A stretch of 64,000 nt of DNA, taken from contig NZ_JAHXGQ010000008.1 of NCBI RefSeq assembly GCF_019375475.1, positions 62,001 through 126,000 on the forward strand, given 5' to 3'. The notes under the pieces were generated by a model. That model saw only the letters and a program-made list of their open reading frames with translations, had not been told where the DNA came from and made no database searches. The stretch comes from Saccharothrix obliqua (GTDB lineage: Bacteria; Actinomycetota; Actinomycetes; Mycobacteriales; Pseudonocardiaceae). This document shows positions 52,575 through 60,598 of the stretch, one piece after another. The position numbers and the translations under genes were made by a program. The number at the start of each line of letters is the position of its first letter. Position 1 is the stretch's first letter.

Positions 52575-52792
52575 GCGTTCTCCTCGTTCTGCGAGCTGAA
52601 AGTGGGTCCGCGGTCGACCGGGATGAACCGGAGGACGCGGTGCCCGGCGTTCGATCTGCCGGAGCGAGCGCAGCGATCGGTCCTCGATGCGTCCAGGCGC
52701 ACCGGCAACAGGTCCAGGAAGGCGGTGGACTGGAGTGAGGTGCTGCCGCGACACGGGGTTCGCGGCAGCACACGCCCGTCGGGCTGCCTCAT
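52571..52792 (-). CDS. 73-aa ORF, candidate precursor or accessory peptide of the E1-like operon
   Basis: ATG at 52792, six bases after the stop of the 21-aa peptide; its TGA overlaps the GTG of the E1-like gene. It has no Shine-Dalgarno of its own and would depend on re-initiation. G/C at third positions (~85%) is clearly higher than in the two other frames of this strand, which supports coding. The protein is Arg/Ser-rich with TAFLDLLPVRLDAS in the middle, two Cys, and ends RGPTFSSQNEENA. The final EEN equals the tripeptide that PaaA (also an E1-like enzyme) converts to pantocin, but here GAG-GAG is also the ribosome-binding site of the next gene, so this may be coincidence. Confidence 0.45.
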   Translation of the reverse strand: MRQPDGRVLPRTPCRGSTSLQSTAFLDLLPVRLDASRTDRCARSGRSNAGHRVLRFIPVDRGPTFSSQNEENA

Positions 52793-52798
52793 GAGCGG

Positions 52799-52864
52799 TC
52801 AGCGACCGTCCGCCGTGCCCCCGTTGCCCCCTGCGAGGACTGCGGGCGTCGAGGTGTTCGTCAT
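52799..52864 (-). CDS. 21-aa peptide, candidate RiPP precursor of the E1-like operon
   Basis: ATG at 52864 with AAAGGGGA six bases upstream; 36 bp after the GT-B-like gene and just before the 73-aa ORF, all on one strand. It starts MTNTSTPAVL and its second half is Gly/Asn-rich (GGNGGTADGR). Third-position G/C is high. Short Thr/Ser/Gly/Asn peptides beside an adenylating E1-like enzyme are typical RiPP precursors, but no known core motif is recognised. Too short for most gene finders. Confidence 0.5.
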   Translation of the reverse strand: MTNTSTPAVLAGGNGGTADGR

Positions 52865-52900
52865 GGTCTTTCCCCTTTCTGCGGGCCGTGATCGCCTTGA

Positions 52901-54085
52901 TCACGGGAAATCGGCGGTCCGGTGGACCGGGATCGGAGTGGACACGCCAGGCGTGGCGCTGTCCGGCAGGTTGAGCGCGCGGTAGCACGCGTTTCGCAGC
53001 ACCGCTGCCGAGTGGTGGGGCAATGACGTGATGCGGGAGACCACCGCGTGTGCGGTGCGGGACTCGCGGGCTCGATCGAGCTGGTCTTGTAGTGGTGCGG
53101 CGCGGTCGAGCGTCGGAGCCGCCTTCACCAGAGACTCGGTGAGGGAGCCCGCTTCCAGCCAGGTCGCCGGAGGACGCGCGAGCAGCACCGGTTTCCCCGC
53201 TGCCACGGCGTACGCCGTGACAAGGCCGTGGTCTCCTACGACCCGATCAGCGGCGACGACCGGTATCCGCAAGTCCGTGGTCGGCTTGGTGAGGATCACG
53301 TCAGATCTGCGGATGTGGGCGACCCACGCGCGGAGATAGCGCGAACCGCGCGTGTCCCATGCATCCGGGTGGATTTGGATCAGTACGAGGTAACCGGTGG
53401 TGGACAGCTCCGCGGCCAAGCGCTGGAACGCGCTAGGCGAACGCGTCACCGGGGAGCGCGGCTCGTATGCGGAAGTCAAGAGCACGACGGCTCTGTCCGG
53501 TGGAAGTCCGAGGTGCGCGCGGTACCGGTCCCGGAGCGGCGCGCTGGCCACCAACCGGTCGAACCCCGGATCACCCGCCACGACCGCGTGCCGTACCGCG
53601 CCAGACCACCGCTTGAGCAGTGCCTGCCGGTCGCGGTCGTGTGCCAACGCCACTACGGACCAGGGATGACCCTCAGACCCGTCGCCGACGGCTCGGGCGA
53701 TGTCGGTGACGTCGCCGTGGTGGGATGAACCGCGAAACACGCCCTGCGTCGAGACACCGGGCAACAACAGGATCGGACCGCTGAGCCGGTCCAGCTGTCG
53801 CGCGGACGCCGAGACCACGAGGTCGAACCTCTCCTCCTCCGCCTGCTCCCAAGGGATCACGGGCGCGCCCCTGTGGCGCAGCAAGTCCGACCCTCCGCCG
53901 CCCACCGCAACGGGACAGGTGAGAACGACCCGCACCGCGGGGTCGTCCTCGACCACCGCGAGCGCGTCCAGCACCCGGTGGGCTGCCGCGACGTTGTGCA
54001 CGACCCCGAGCACCACTCGGCGCACCGGAAGACCGCGTTCCGGCAAAGTCCGCCTCCAACACCGCGTGCTCTTCCGCGTTGTCAC
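52901..54085 (-). CDS. GT-B-fold glycosyl/CDP-glycerol transferase-like protein
   Basis: 394 aa from the GTG at 54085, selected by the strong AAGGAGGT upstream. The N-terminal Rossmann-like half begins VVLGVVHNVAAAHRVLDAL. The C-terminal half has VVLLTSAYEPRS, LIQIHPDAWDTRG and DRVVGDHGLVTAYAVAAGKPVLLA, the nucleotide-diphosphate-binding pattern (H-P-D, then D-x-G/S-x2-T near the end) of GT-B enzymes related to teichoic-acid CDP-glycerol transferases. It is the first gene of the operon with the two short ORFs and the E1-like enzyme. A role in decorating the peptide product or a cell-surface target is inference. Confidence 0.68.
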   Translation of the reverse strand: MTTRKSTRCWRRTLPERGLPVRRVVLGVVHNVAAAHRVLDALAVVEDDPAVRVVLTCPVAVGGGGSDLLRHRGAPVIPWEQAEEERFDLVVSASARQLDRLSGPILLLPGVSTQGVFRGSSHHGDVTDIARAVGDGSEGHPWSVVALAHDRDRQALLKRWSGAVRHAVVAGDPGFDRLVASAPLRDRYRAHLGLPPDRAVVLLTSAYEPRSPVTRSPSAFQRLAAELSTTGYLVLIQIHPDAWDTRGSRYLRAWVAHIRRSDVILTKPTTDLRIPVVAADRVVGDHGLVTAYAVAAGKPVLLARPPATWLEAGSLTESLVKAAPTLDRAAPLQDQLDRARESRTAHAVVSRITSLPHHSAAVLRNACYRALNLPDSATPGVSTPIPVHRTADFP

Positions 54086-54133
54086 GGGACCTCCTTCTCG
54101 CTCGTCGACCGGATGCCAAGAGCGTGGTGGGCG

Positions 54134-54177
54134 AGCGCGGGGCGACCGCGTGGTCAGCGCGGGGCGACCGCGTGGTC
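54134..54177. promoter_or_regulatory. Perfect 22-bp tandem repeat (two copies), candidate SARP/AfsR-type operator
   Basis: Units 54134-54155 and 54156-54177 are identical; each holds the dyad GACC-GCGT-GGTC. It lies between the divergent GT-like operon (start 54085) and the BTAD/NB-ARC regulator (start 54216). A 22-bp period (two helical turns) and directly repeated sites are what SARP-family dimers bind, so the regulator is the natural candidate to act here. Confidence 0.6.
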
Positions 54178-54215
54178 GGCCATCCGCGCGCCCGTGCTCT
54201 GCTTCACTGGGCGAC

Positions 54216-56963
54216 GTGAGCGGTGACGAGATCGAGGTCCGACTGCTGAGTCCGGTGACCCTCCTGGTGGGAGGGGAGCAGCGGCTGATCACGCAGAGCC
54301 GGGTGCTCGCCATGCTCGCCGCGCTGGCCCTGGACGAGCGGCTGACCGCCGACCACCGGAGGTTCAACGCGCTGTTGATGGGAGCCGGCCAGGGACTGGG
54401 CCGGTCGACGCTCACGCACTACCTCGCCAAGCTGCGCCGGGAGGTCGGCGCCGATGTGCTCCCGGTGAACCAACGCAACGGGGCGCGGCTGCACCTGGCG
54501 CGCGACCGGGTCGACTACTGGCGGTTCCGCGCGTACCTGGATGCCGCTGACGGGTTCCGCGACGACCCGGAGCGGCGGATAGCGCCCTTGCGCGCGGCGG
54601 TAGCGGAATGGCGCGGGGACGAGCCGCTCATGGGCATCGGCCAAGCCCATTTCGACTCCGAAACGCGCTTCCTCGACGAACTCCACCGCAAGACGTACCT
54701 CGACCTGGTGACCGCGCAGCGGAAAAGCGGCCGGTACGAAGCGGCGGTGGCCGACGCGCGCCGTGCGAGCGCGCTGTGGCCCATGGATCACGAAGTGCTG
54801 GACGCTCTCATGGCTGCCGGAGCCGCTGCCGGTGACGCCGTCGTCGTCAAGAACGCCGCGCGGGATTTCGCCGTGCGGTTGGGCGCCGCGGGGCTCCGAC
54901 CGCCACCGGACCTCCGTCGGAAGGCGGACGAGTTCGCCGAACTCGCCGCGACGGCAAGTCCCGTCGAAGTGGCGGGATTCGTCCCACCCAACCACCTCCC
55001 CCGGGCGCTGGAGGTGCTGCACGGCCGCGAAGCGGAGTTGACGCGGCTGGACTGGCTGGTCGAGGGAGGCAGGACGCGGTCGCGGGCGGCGGCCTTGGTC
55101 GGGGCACCCGGCGTCGGCAAGACCCAACTCGCCCTGACCTGGGCGCATGGTGCGGCGTCCCGCTTCCCGGACGGCGTGTTGCACGGAGACCTGGACGGCT
55201 TCGCCGACCGGCCCCCGGCCTCGGTCGAGCGAATCCTCACGTCGTTCGTCACCGCTCTCGGCGGTACACCGGGCGGAGACCTGCTCGCTCGTTACCGCAG
55301 CCTCCTGGCGAACAGGTCGGTGCTCGTCGTACTGGACAACGCGGAGAGCTACGAGCAGGTCGACTCCCTGCTCCCGGCGGGACCGCGCTGCGCGGCCGTC
55401 GTCACCAGCCGATCCCGGATGCCCGGGTTCGGTTCCGCTGGCAGCGCCGAGGAGGTCGTCATCGAACCGCTCACGCCGGAAGCCGGGTTGGCCATGCTGC
55501 GGGGCTTGATCCGGGACGACCGGGTCAAGCGCGAGTGGCTCCACGCGGAGCAACTGGTCGAAGCCTGCGAGGGGCTGCCGTTGGCGATAGCGATCGTCGC
55601 GGCACGCGCCACGCGACGGTCCAAGCTCAGCCTGGCGCGCATCCTGGATGAGCTGCGCACCACGGCGTTGCTGGACTCCAGTGTCCCGACGAACCGGCAC
55701 ATCACCTTGCGCGACGTGCTCAGGTGGTCCTACGCCGCGCTCTCGGCACCCGCGTCGAGGCTGTTCCTGGTGCTCGGGCTCCACCCCGGCCCGACGGCCG
55801 GACCGGACGCGCTCGGTTTCGCCTCCGGTCTCCCCGAGGACGAACTGCGCCGTGCGGTGGAGGAGTTGCTCGCCGGCAACCTCCTGGAGGAAGTGGACGA
55901 GGACAGGTTCCGCCTGCACGACGTGCTGAGGGCGTTCGCGATCGACCTCGCCACCACCAGCTTCACCGAGTCGGAGCGCGCGGATGTGCGAGCACGGGTG
56001 GCGGATCACCTGATGTGGGCCGGGCGTGCGTGCGACCTGGCCCTGGGGTCGGGACGGGAGTACCCGGCGGGCGAACCGCCCACCGGCTTGTGCCTCCCGG
56101 AGGCGGACCAGGACCGGGCGATGCGGTGGTTCGACGACGAGTACGCCGTCATCGTCGCTGTCCTCACCGCGCCCGCCTACCGCGACCTGGAGTCCCGTCA
56201 CTGGCAGTTGGCTCTCGCCGTCACCCGGTACCAGCAGATGCGCGGCCACTGGCTCGACTGGGAGAGCTTCCTCGTGGCGGCCCGGGACACCGCGGCGCGC
56301 ACCACCGGGCCGAGGTTCCGCTCGGCCGTTCACCGCTCGCTCGGCACGGCGCGGCGGAAGCTGCACAAGTACGACTTGGCCGCCTCGGACGCCCGAGCGG
56401 CGTTGGCCCTCGCGCGGGAAGCCGGGGACGAACTGGCCGAGGCGCATTGCCAACAGGTGCTGGGCGCTGTCAAGGAGAGCCAGGAGGACTGGGCAGCGGC
56501 GACCGAGGCGTACACCACGGCGCTCACCACCTACCAGCGGCTGGAAGACCACCGCGGCGTGGCGTACACGGCCACCGGGCTGGCGAACGCGCTCGGAGCG
56601 ACCGGCCAACCCGGTCCAGCGGCGGATATGGTGCTGCTGGCCTCGTCCGCCGGTGAGCGGGGCGTCGACGGGTACGGGCGAGCGGCCATCCACCGTCACC
56701 TGGCGTTGCGCCACCTGCGGGCCGGTGACCCGGCCGAAGCCGTGCGCCGAGCCGCGGACGCGATCGAGGAGTACCAGCGGGTCGGCGCCGCGGTGAACGA
56801 GGCGCATGTTCAGGCATTGCTGGCTGACGCACACGACGAACTCGGCGAGGATGCCGAAGCACGGCTCGCGCGGCGGCGGGTCGTTGAACTCTTGGAGGGT
56901 GCCGCAGCGCTTGGTGGAGACGACCGCCGCCTTCTGGACGAAACCCGTTCGCGGAACGGCTAG
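54216..56963 (+). CDS. BTAD/NB-ARC/TPR transcriptional regulator (AfsR/SARP-like)
   Basis: ~915 aa from the GTG at 54216 (the longer frame is antisense to the GT-like gene). N-terminal divergent winged helix (~1-95, RSTLTHYLAKLRREVGADVLPV), BTAD (~95-225), NB-ARC with P-loop GAPGVGKTQLA, Walker B RSVLVVLDNA, RLHDVLRAFA, then TPRs from ~640. Divergent from the GT/peptide/E1 operon across the 22-bp tandem repeat, so it probably activates that operon. It ends inside a CTAG shared with the convergent kinase gene: both stop codons are TAG of the same palindrome. Confidence 0.88.
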   Translation: MSGDEIEVRLLSPVTLLVGGEQRLITQSRVLAMLAALALDERLTADHRRFNALLMGAGQGLGRSTLTHYLAKLRREVGADVLPVNQRNGARLHLARDRVDYWRFRAYLDAADGFRDDPERRIAPLRAAVAEWRGDEPLMGIGQAHFDSETRFLDELHRKTYLDLVTAQRKSGRYEAAVADARRASALWPMDHEVLDALMAAGAAAGDAVVVKNAARDFAVRLGAAGLRPPPDLRRKADEFAELAATASPVEVAGFVPPNHLPRALEVLHGREAELTRLDWLVEGGRTRSRAAALVGAPGVGKTQLALTWAHGAASRFPDGVLHGDLDGFADRPPASVERILTSFVTALGGTPGGDLLARYRSLLANRSVLVVLDNAESYEQVDSLLPAGPRCAAVVTSRSRMPGFGSAGSAEEVVIEPLTPEAGLAMLRGLIRDDRVKREWLHAEQLVEACEGLPLAIAIVAARATRRSKLSLARILDELRTTALLDSSVPTNRHITLRDVLRWSYAALSAPASRLFLVLGLHPGPTAGPDALGFASGLPEDELRRAVEELLAGNLLEEVDEDRFRLHDVLRAFAIDLATTSFTESERADVRARVADHLMWAGRACDLALGSGREYPAGEPPTGLCLPEADQDRAMRWFDDEYAVIVAVLTAPAYRDLESRHWQLALAVTRYQQMRGHWLDWESFLVAARDTAARTTGPRFRSAVHRSLGTARRKLHKYDLAASDARAALALAREAGDELAEAHCQQVLGAVKESQEDWAAATEAYTTALTTYQRLEDHRGVAYTATGLANALGATGQPGPAADMVLLASSAGERGVDGYGRAAIHRHLALRHLRAGDPAEAVRRAADAIEEYQRVGAAVNEAHVQALLADAHDELGEDAEARLARRRVVELLEGAAALGGDDRRLLDETRSRNG

Positions 56964-57859
56964 GCCCTCCCCGGCGACGCCCGAAGCGGGTACGTGCGCA
57001 ACCATGCCTCCGGATCCGGTTGCGGTGCCTGGGCGTCGAGTGGTGCATCCGGGGGAGGCAGGAGGCGGCGCAGCTCCGACACCACCTCCGCGGCGGTGCC
57101 GTACCTTCGGGCCAGGTCGCGGTCGAGCATCCGCTGCACGACCCGGGCGAGGTCCGGTCCCAGCCGCCGCAGGAGGCGGGGCGAGACCTCGGCGGGTACG
57201 TCGCCCACGTTCCACTCCTGCTCCTCGTAGAAGGGGAGTTCGTTGGTGACCATCAAGCACAGCAGGCAACCCAGCGCGTAGATGTCGCTCTGGCGGGTCA
57301 GCTTCAGGTCGCGCACCTGTTCGTACGGGGCGTATCCACGCGTGCCGGAGAAGAGGTTTTCCGTCGTGAGGTCCATAGCGATACCCAGGTCGAGCACGTA
57401 CACCCGACCCGAATCTTCGATCATGACGTTGGAGTCTTTGATGTCGTGGTGCACGAAACCACGTTGGTGGATGGCTTCGAGTATCTCACCCACCTGGCAA
57501 GCGATTGCGACGGCAGTGCGTCGCTTCAACGGCCGGTTGCGCGTCAGGTAGTCCGTCAGCACCCAACCGGAAATCAACTCCATGACCACCCAGGACAGTC
57601 CTTCAGTGACGCCGTGGTGATAGATGACGGGTATGCCTCCGATGCCGTCGAAGCGCCTGCCGAGATAAGCCTCGAAGCCCAATCGCAAGTTGCGTCTTTG
57701 CTCACGGGTCTCGGTTTCGTTGAAGCGCGGCGGCAGCACCTTGACGGCAACCTCCTGGTCGGACCGCTCGTCGATCGCGCGGAAAACACGTCCCATGCCG
57801 CCGCTGCCGAGTGGTCCCACGATCCGGTAGATACCCCCGAGCTTGGTGCCAACCTTCAT
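56960..57859 (-). CDS. Serine/threonine protein kinase (cytoplasmic)
   Basis: 299 aa from the ATG at 57859 (GGGAGGATTG upstream). Complete Hanks-type kinase domain without a membrane helix: glycine loop GPLGSGGMGRV, VAVK (Lys40), alpha-C Glu in EQRRNLRLGFE region, catalytic loop HHDIKDSN (HRD replaced by HHD; Asp139, Lys141, Asn144), DLG (157-159) instead of DFG, and GTRGYAPYEQVRD as activation segment/APE. All catalytic residues are kept. The C-terminal ~45 residues are Pro-rich. It is divergent from the nuclease/helicase/pPIWI operon with 163 bp between the starts, a position typical of defence-island kinases; a functional link is unproven. Confidence 0.88.
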   Translation of the reverse strand: MKVGTKLGGIYRIVGPLGSGGMGRVFRAIDERSDQEVAVKVLPPRFNETETREQRRNLRLGFEAYLGRRFDGIGGIPVIYHHGVTEGLSWVVMELISGWVLTDYLTRNRPLKRRTAVAIACQVGEILEAIHQRGFVHHDIKDSNVMIEDSGRVYVLDLGIAMDLTTENLFSGTRGYAPYEQVRDLKLTRQSDIYALGCLLCLMVTNELPFYEEQEWNVGDVPAEVSPRLLRRLGPDLARVVQRMLDRDLARRYGTAAEVVSELRRLLPPPDAPLDAQAPQPDPEAWLRTYPLRASPGRA

Positions 57860-58022
57860 CAATCCTCCCGGGACCGCAGCGTACCGGTCGGCTTCTCCGC
57901 AAAAATCGGTGTGCCGCCGCATTGGTCGGCGCGAATCCGCAAAAATCGTTGTAGTGCTTGAAGTTCACCCCAGCGGAGTAAGCGCGCTCTGGCATGATCC
58001 CCAGCCACGGGGAGGAGAATGC

Positions 58023-59567
58023 ATGGGGGAGTGGCATGTGCCCGACGGCGTTGCCGGACGGCCACAGCGGATCGTCGTGTCGGTCGCTTCGGTCGGTGGA
58101 GCGGATTTCCGTTGTCCGATGGGCGAAGCGCTCAAAGCCCGCCACGGACTCGTGCCGACCGCCCCGCGCGCGAGGCGTGAGCCGCTCAACGACTTCCCCC
58201 TTGGTCCGTTCATGGACGCGCTCGACCTCATCGAGTTCCGCGGTGTTCCGGAGGACGACGCGGTGAAAGCCGCGTTGGCGCCGAGCAACGGGCGGCGCAG
58301 CCACGACGGTGTGGGTGAGTGGACCCGGCATGTCGTGCGCGGCTACCTGGGCACCGCTCCTCGTGGGGATTGGCTTCCCATCCGCGACAGGTGGGCGCTG
58401 GACACCACGTTGGAGCGCCCGGACACGCGGGGCGTCCGGAAATACCGGATCGACGCGTGGGGAAGGCGTTACCGCTCCACCGACGGGAGCACGCATGAAC
58501 TGCGCCTGATCGGCTTCAGCAGTGGTCGCCGAGGTCCGGGTGAGCTGGCTGTCGCGGGTCTCGTGGCCGCATCCACCACACCAGCTCCCCAACGCGTTCG
58601 CCTCAGCGAGTTCGCCGGTGCCGACGGCACGTCGACCCTGCTCTACGACAAGGCGACGGACGAGGTCCACGAGTTCTACCGGGAGCATGGTCGGGCAGCC
58701 CTGCGGGCCGCGGTGGACGGGACCGACTACCGGCCGGGCTCGCCCTGCGTCTCGTGCCGGTTCCGGGTCGGGTGTCCAGCGTTGAAACAAGCACCGGGGG
58801 CACTCGGACCGGTCGAGCGCGGTGCCGCTCGCCGTACGTGGTCGGTCACCAACGCGCGCAAGTACACGGCGTGCGCCGCACGTGATCACCTGATCAGGCA
58901 ACGGCTCCCCGTCGAGTGGTCGATCGAGCGCAGCGCGTGGGCCGAGCGTGGACGCGCCGTGCACGCCTACCTCCAGCAACGACACCGCGAAGGTTCGCCG
59001 TGCACACCCGATGTGCCGGACACGTGGCCAGACCGGGTGCTACCGGAGAAGGAACTCGCACTGGGCACCCGGATGCTGCGCAACCACGCTGAGCTGTGCC
59101 CGCTACCGCACCACCCGGACGAGGTGCGTGTCGAGCCGAAGCTGGTTCTCGACGACACCACCGCCGACGTCGTGGTCCTGGTGACCCCCGATCTGCTGTA
59201 CCGCGACGGCGGCTCACTCGTCTGGCGGGAGCTGAAGACCACGACGGCGGACCCCGCTACCCGGTTCCGCACCCTCGCCGGAATACCGCAACTGGCCCTG
59301 GCCATCGTCCTGCTCGGGCGCGGCGCGCTCGGCGACACTGGCCCACATCCTCGCGCCGAGTTGGAGATCCTCCACCCGGACGGCAACGACCTGCGCTTCT
59401 ACGACGTGTCCGATCCGGCGGTCAGGGCCGAGGCCGCCGAGGTGGTGAGCGCGCTCGCCACGCCGTGGCACCGTGACGTCACGTTCACCGCGTCACCCGG
59501 TTCGGCCTGCCGCACCTGCGAGGTGCGGCGGTGGTGCGCACCAGGCAGGGCGGAGGCGGCGCGGTGA
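58023..59567 (+). CDS. RecB/Cas4-like PD-(D/E)XK nuclease with predicted Fe-S cluster
   Basis: 514 aa, ATG at 58023 with GGGGAGGAG upstream. RecB-family signature in order: Cys284, RGRAVHAYL (His314), RVEPKL, TPDLLYRDG (Asp390), VWRELKTTT (Glu403, Lys405), IPQLALAI (Gln423), and Cys496, Cys499, Cys505 (CRTCEVRRWC). One Cys before and three after the core is the AddB/Cas4 4Fe-4S arrangement, so a Fe-S 5'-end-processing nuclease is predicted. An extra CVSCRFRVGC (242-251) may bind a metal. Residues 1-200 are unrecognised. First gene of the four-gene operon; stop overlaps the next start (GTGA). Confidence 0.85.
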   Translation: MGEWHVPDGVAGRPQRIVVSVASVGGADFRCPMGEALKARHGLVPTAPRARREPLNDFPLGPFMDALDLIEFRGVPEDDAVKAALAPSNGRRSHDGVGEWTRHVVRGYLGTAPRGDWLPIRDRWALDTTLERPDTRGVRKYRIDAWGRRYRSTDGSTHELRLIGFSSGRRGPGELAVAGLVAASTTPAPQRVRLSEFAGADGTSTLLYDKATDEVHEFYREHGRAALRAAVDGTDYRPGSPCVSCRFRVGCPALKQAPGALGPVERGAARRTWSVTNARKYTACAARDHLIRQRLPVEWSIERSAWAERGRAVHAYLQQRHREGSPCTPDVPDTWPDRVLPEKELALGTRMLRNHAELCPLPHHPDEVRVEPKLVLDDTTADVVVLVTPDLLYRDGGSLVWRELKTTTADPATRFRTLAGIPQLALAIVLLGRGALGDTGPHPRAELEILHPDGNDLRFYDVSDPAVRAEAAEVVSALATPWHRDVTFTASPGSACRTCEVRRWCAPGRAEAAR

Positions 59568-60598
59568 CCGGCCCGACCGATGACACCGCTGTCCTCACCG
59601 ATGTGGCCCGCGGTGTCGTGGCGTTGGCACAGGTCGACAGGTTGTCGTCGTTCACCATGCCGTACCCGGACGACGCGCAGGCTGCCCTGGACCGGTTGAC
59701 GCTGACCTGCCTGCTGCGTACCGTGCCGCCGCCGCGCAGCCTGGCCGACCTGGTGCGCTGGTGCGGTACCCGGCCGTTGCGCGACTGGCCCCTCCGGCTG
59801 CCGCACGTTCTGCTCACCGCGGACGACCACCTCGTGGACGTCCGGCGCGCCCGCCCCACCCGGCTGTGCCGGGAGTGGGCGGCGGACGGCGACCCCGGGC
59901 CGGACCTCAGGGAAACCGACGTGAAGCCGGAGCGCCGCCTCGAACGCAGGCTGTTCCTCGCCGCGCACCCGGTGATCTCCAAGGTCGAGGCCGAGGTGTT
60001 GGGCGGCGACCGTCGGTACCGCCGAGCGTGGCGATTGGTGCACGAGCTTTACGGCCCGGTGCCAGCAGCTCTCGTCGAAGACGGCGAGGTGGCGCGTTGC
60101 GCCACATGTGGTGCGCCGGCGGCACCGTTGCCGGATGGCGGCCGGCTTTGTGAACGGGAGGACTGCCCGGCACCCGAGGTCGTGGGCGAGCGGTTCCCCG
60201 CCGCCGGAGCGCTCGCGTTGCCCGCCGAACTGCGTGCGGCGGTGATCGGGGTGGGTCGACTGGAGCAGTCCGTGGTGGCGGCGGTCCAAGCGATCGGTGG
60301 GTTCGCGGTGGACGAGGCGGGCCTTCTGCGCGTCGTCTGGCCGGATGGCCGCCCATGGCGCGTGGTGTTGCGGGACAACACCAACCCGGTGCTGCTGGCG
60401 CGTGAGATCGCCCGGGTGCGCCTGCCGGTCGACTCCGCGCGAGTGCTCGTCGTGGTGCCCGGTAACCGGTTGCGCGTCCGGCGGGACTACCGGGACGTGT
60501 TCGCCCACGAACTGCCCGACGGGCCGGAGCTGGTCACGGACGACGAAGTCGCCGACCTCGCGCACGCCCGGTCACGCCAGGGGAGGTTGGATGCGTGA
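59564..60598 (+). CDS. REase-like protein associated with the pPIWI-RE system (possibly inactive)
   Basis: 344 aa, GTG overlapping the previous stop. Residues ~160-210 carry a zinc ribbon (Cys179, Cys182, Cys196, Cys201: ARCATCG...CEREDC). The C-terminal region VVWPDGRPWRVVLRDNTNPVLLAREI matches the position and spacing of the (D)-x-K core of the REase family that accompanies pPIWI-RE proteins (usually ...DxKD...NP..LA), but here Val268 and Arg270 replace the expected Asp and Lys, so cleavage activity is doubtful. The stop overlaps the helicase start by 8 bp. Assignment rests on gene order and this local similarity. Confidence 0.65.
   Translation: MTGPTDDTAVLTDVARGVVALAQVDRLSSFTMPYPDDAQAALDRLTLTCLLRTVPPPRSLADLVRWCGTRPLRDWPLRLPHVLLTADDHLVDVRRARPTRLCREWAADGDPGPDLRETDVKPERRLERRLFLAAHPVISKVEAEVLGGDRRYRRAWRLVHELYGPVPAALVEDGEVARCATCGAPAAPLPDGGRLCEREDCPAPEVVGERFPAAGALALPAELRAAVIGVGRLEQSVVAAVQAIGGFAVDEAGLLRVVWPDGRPWRVVLRDNTNPVLLAREIARVRLPVDSARVLVVVPGNRLRVRRDYRDVFAHELPDGPELVTDDEVADLAHARSRQGRLDA

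Noticed and set aside
54204-57269. 1021-residue minus-strand open frame opposite the BTAD regulator
   Set aside because: Antisense shadow: no recognisable domain, while the plus strand shows complete NB-ARC and TPR motifs.
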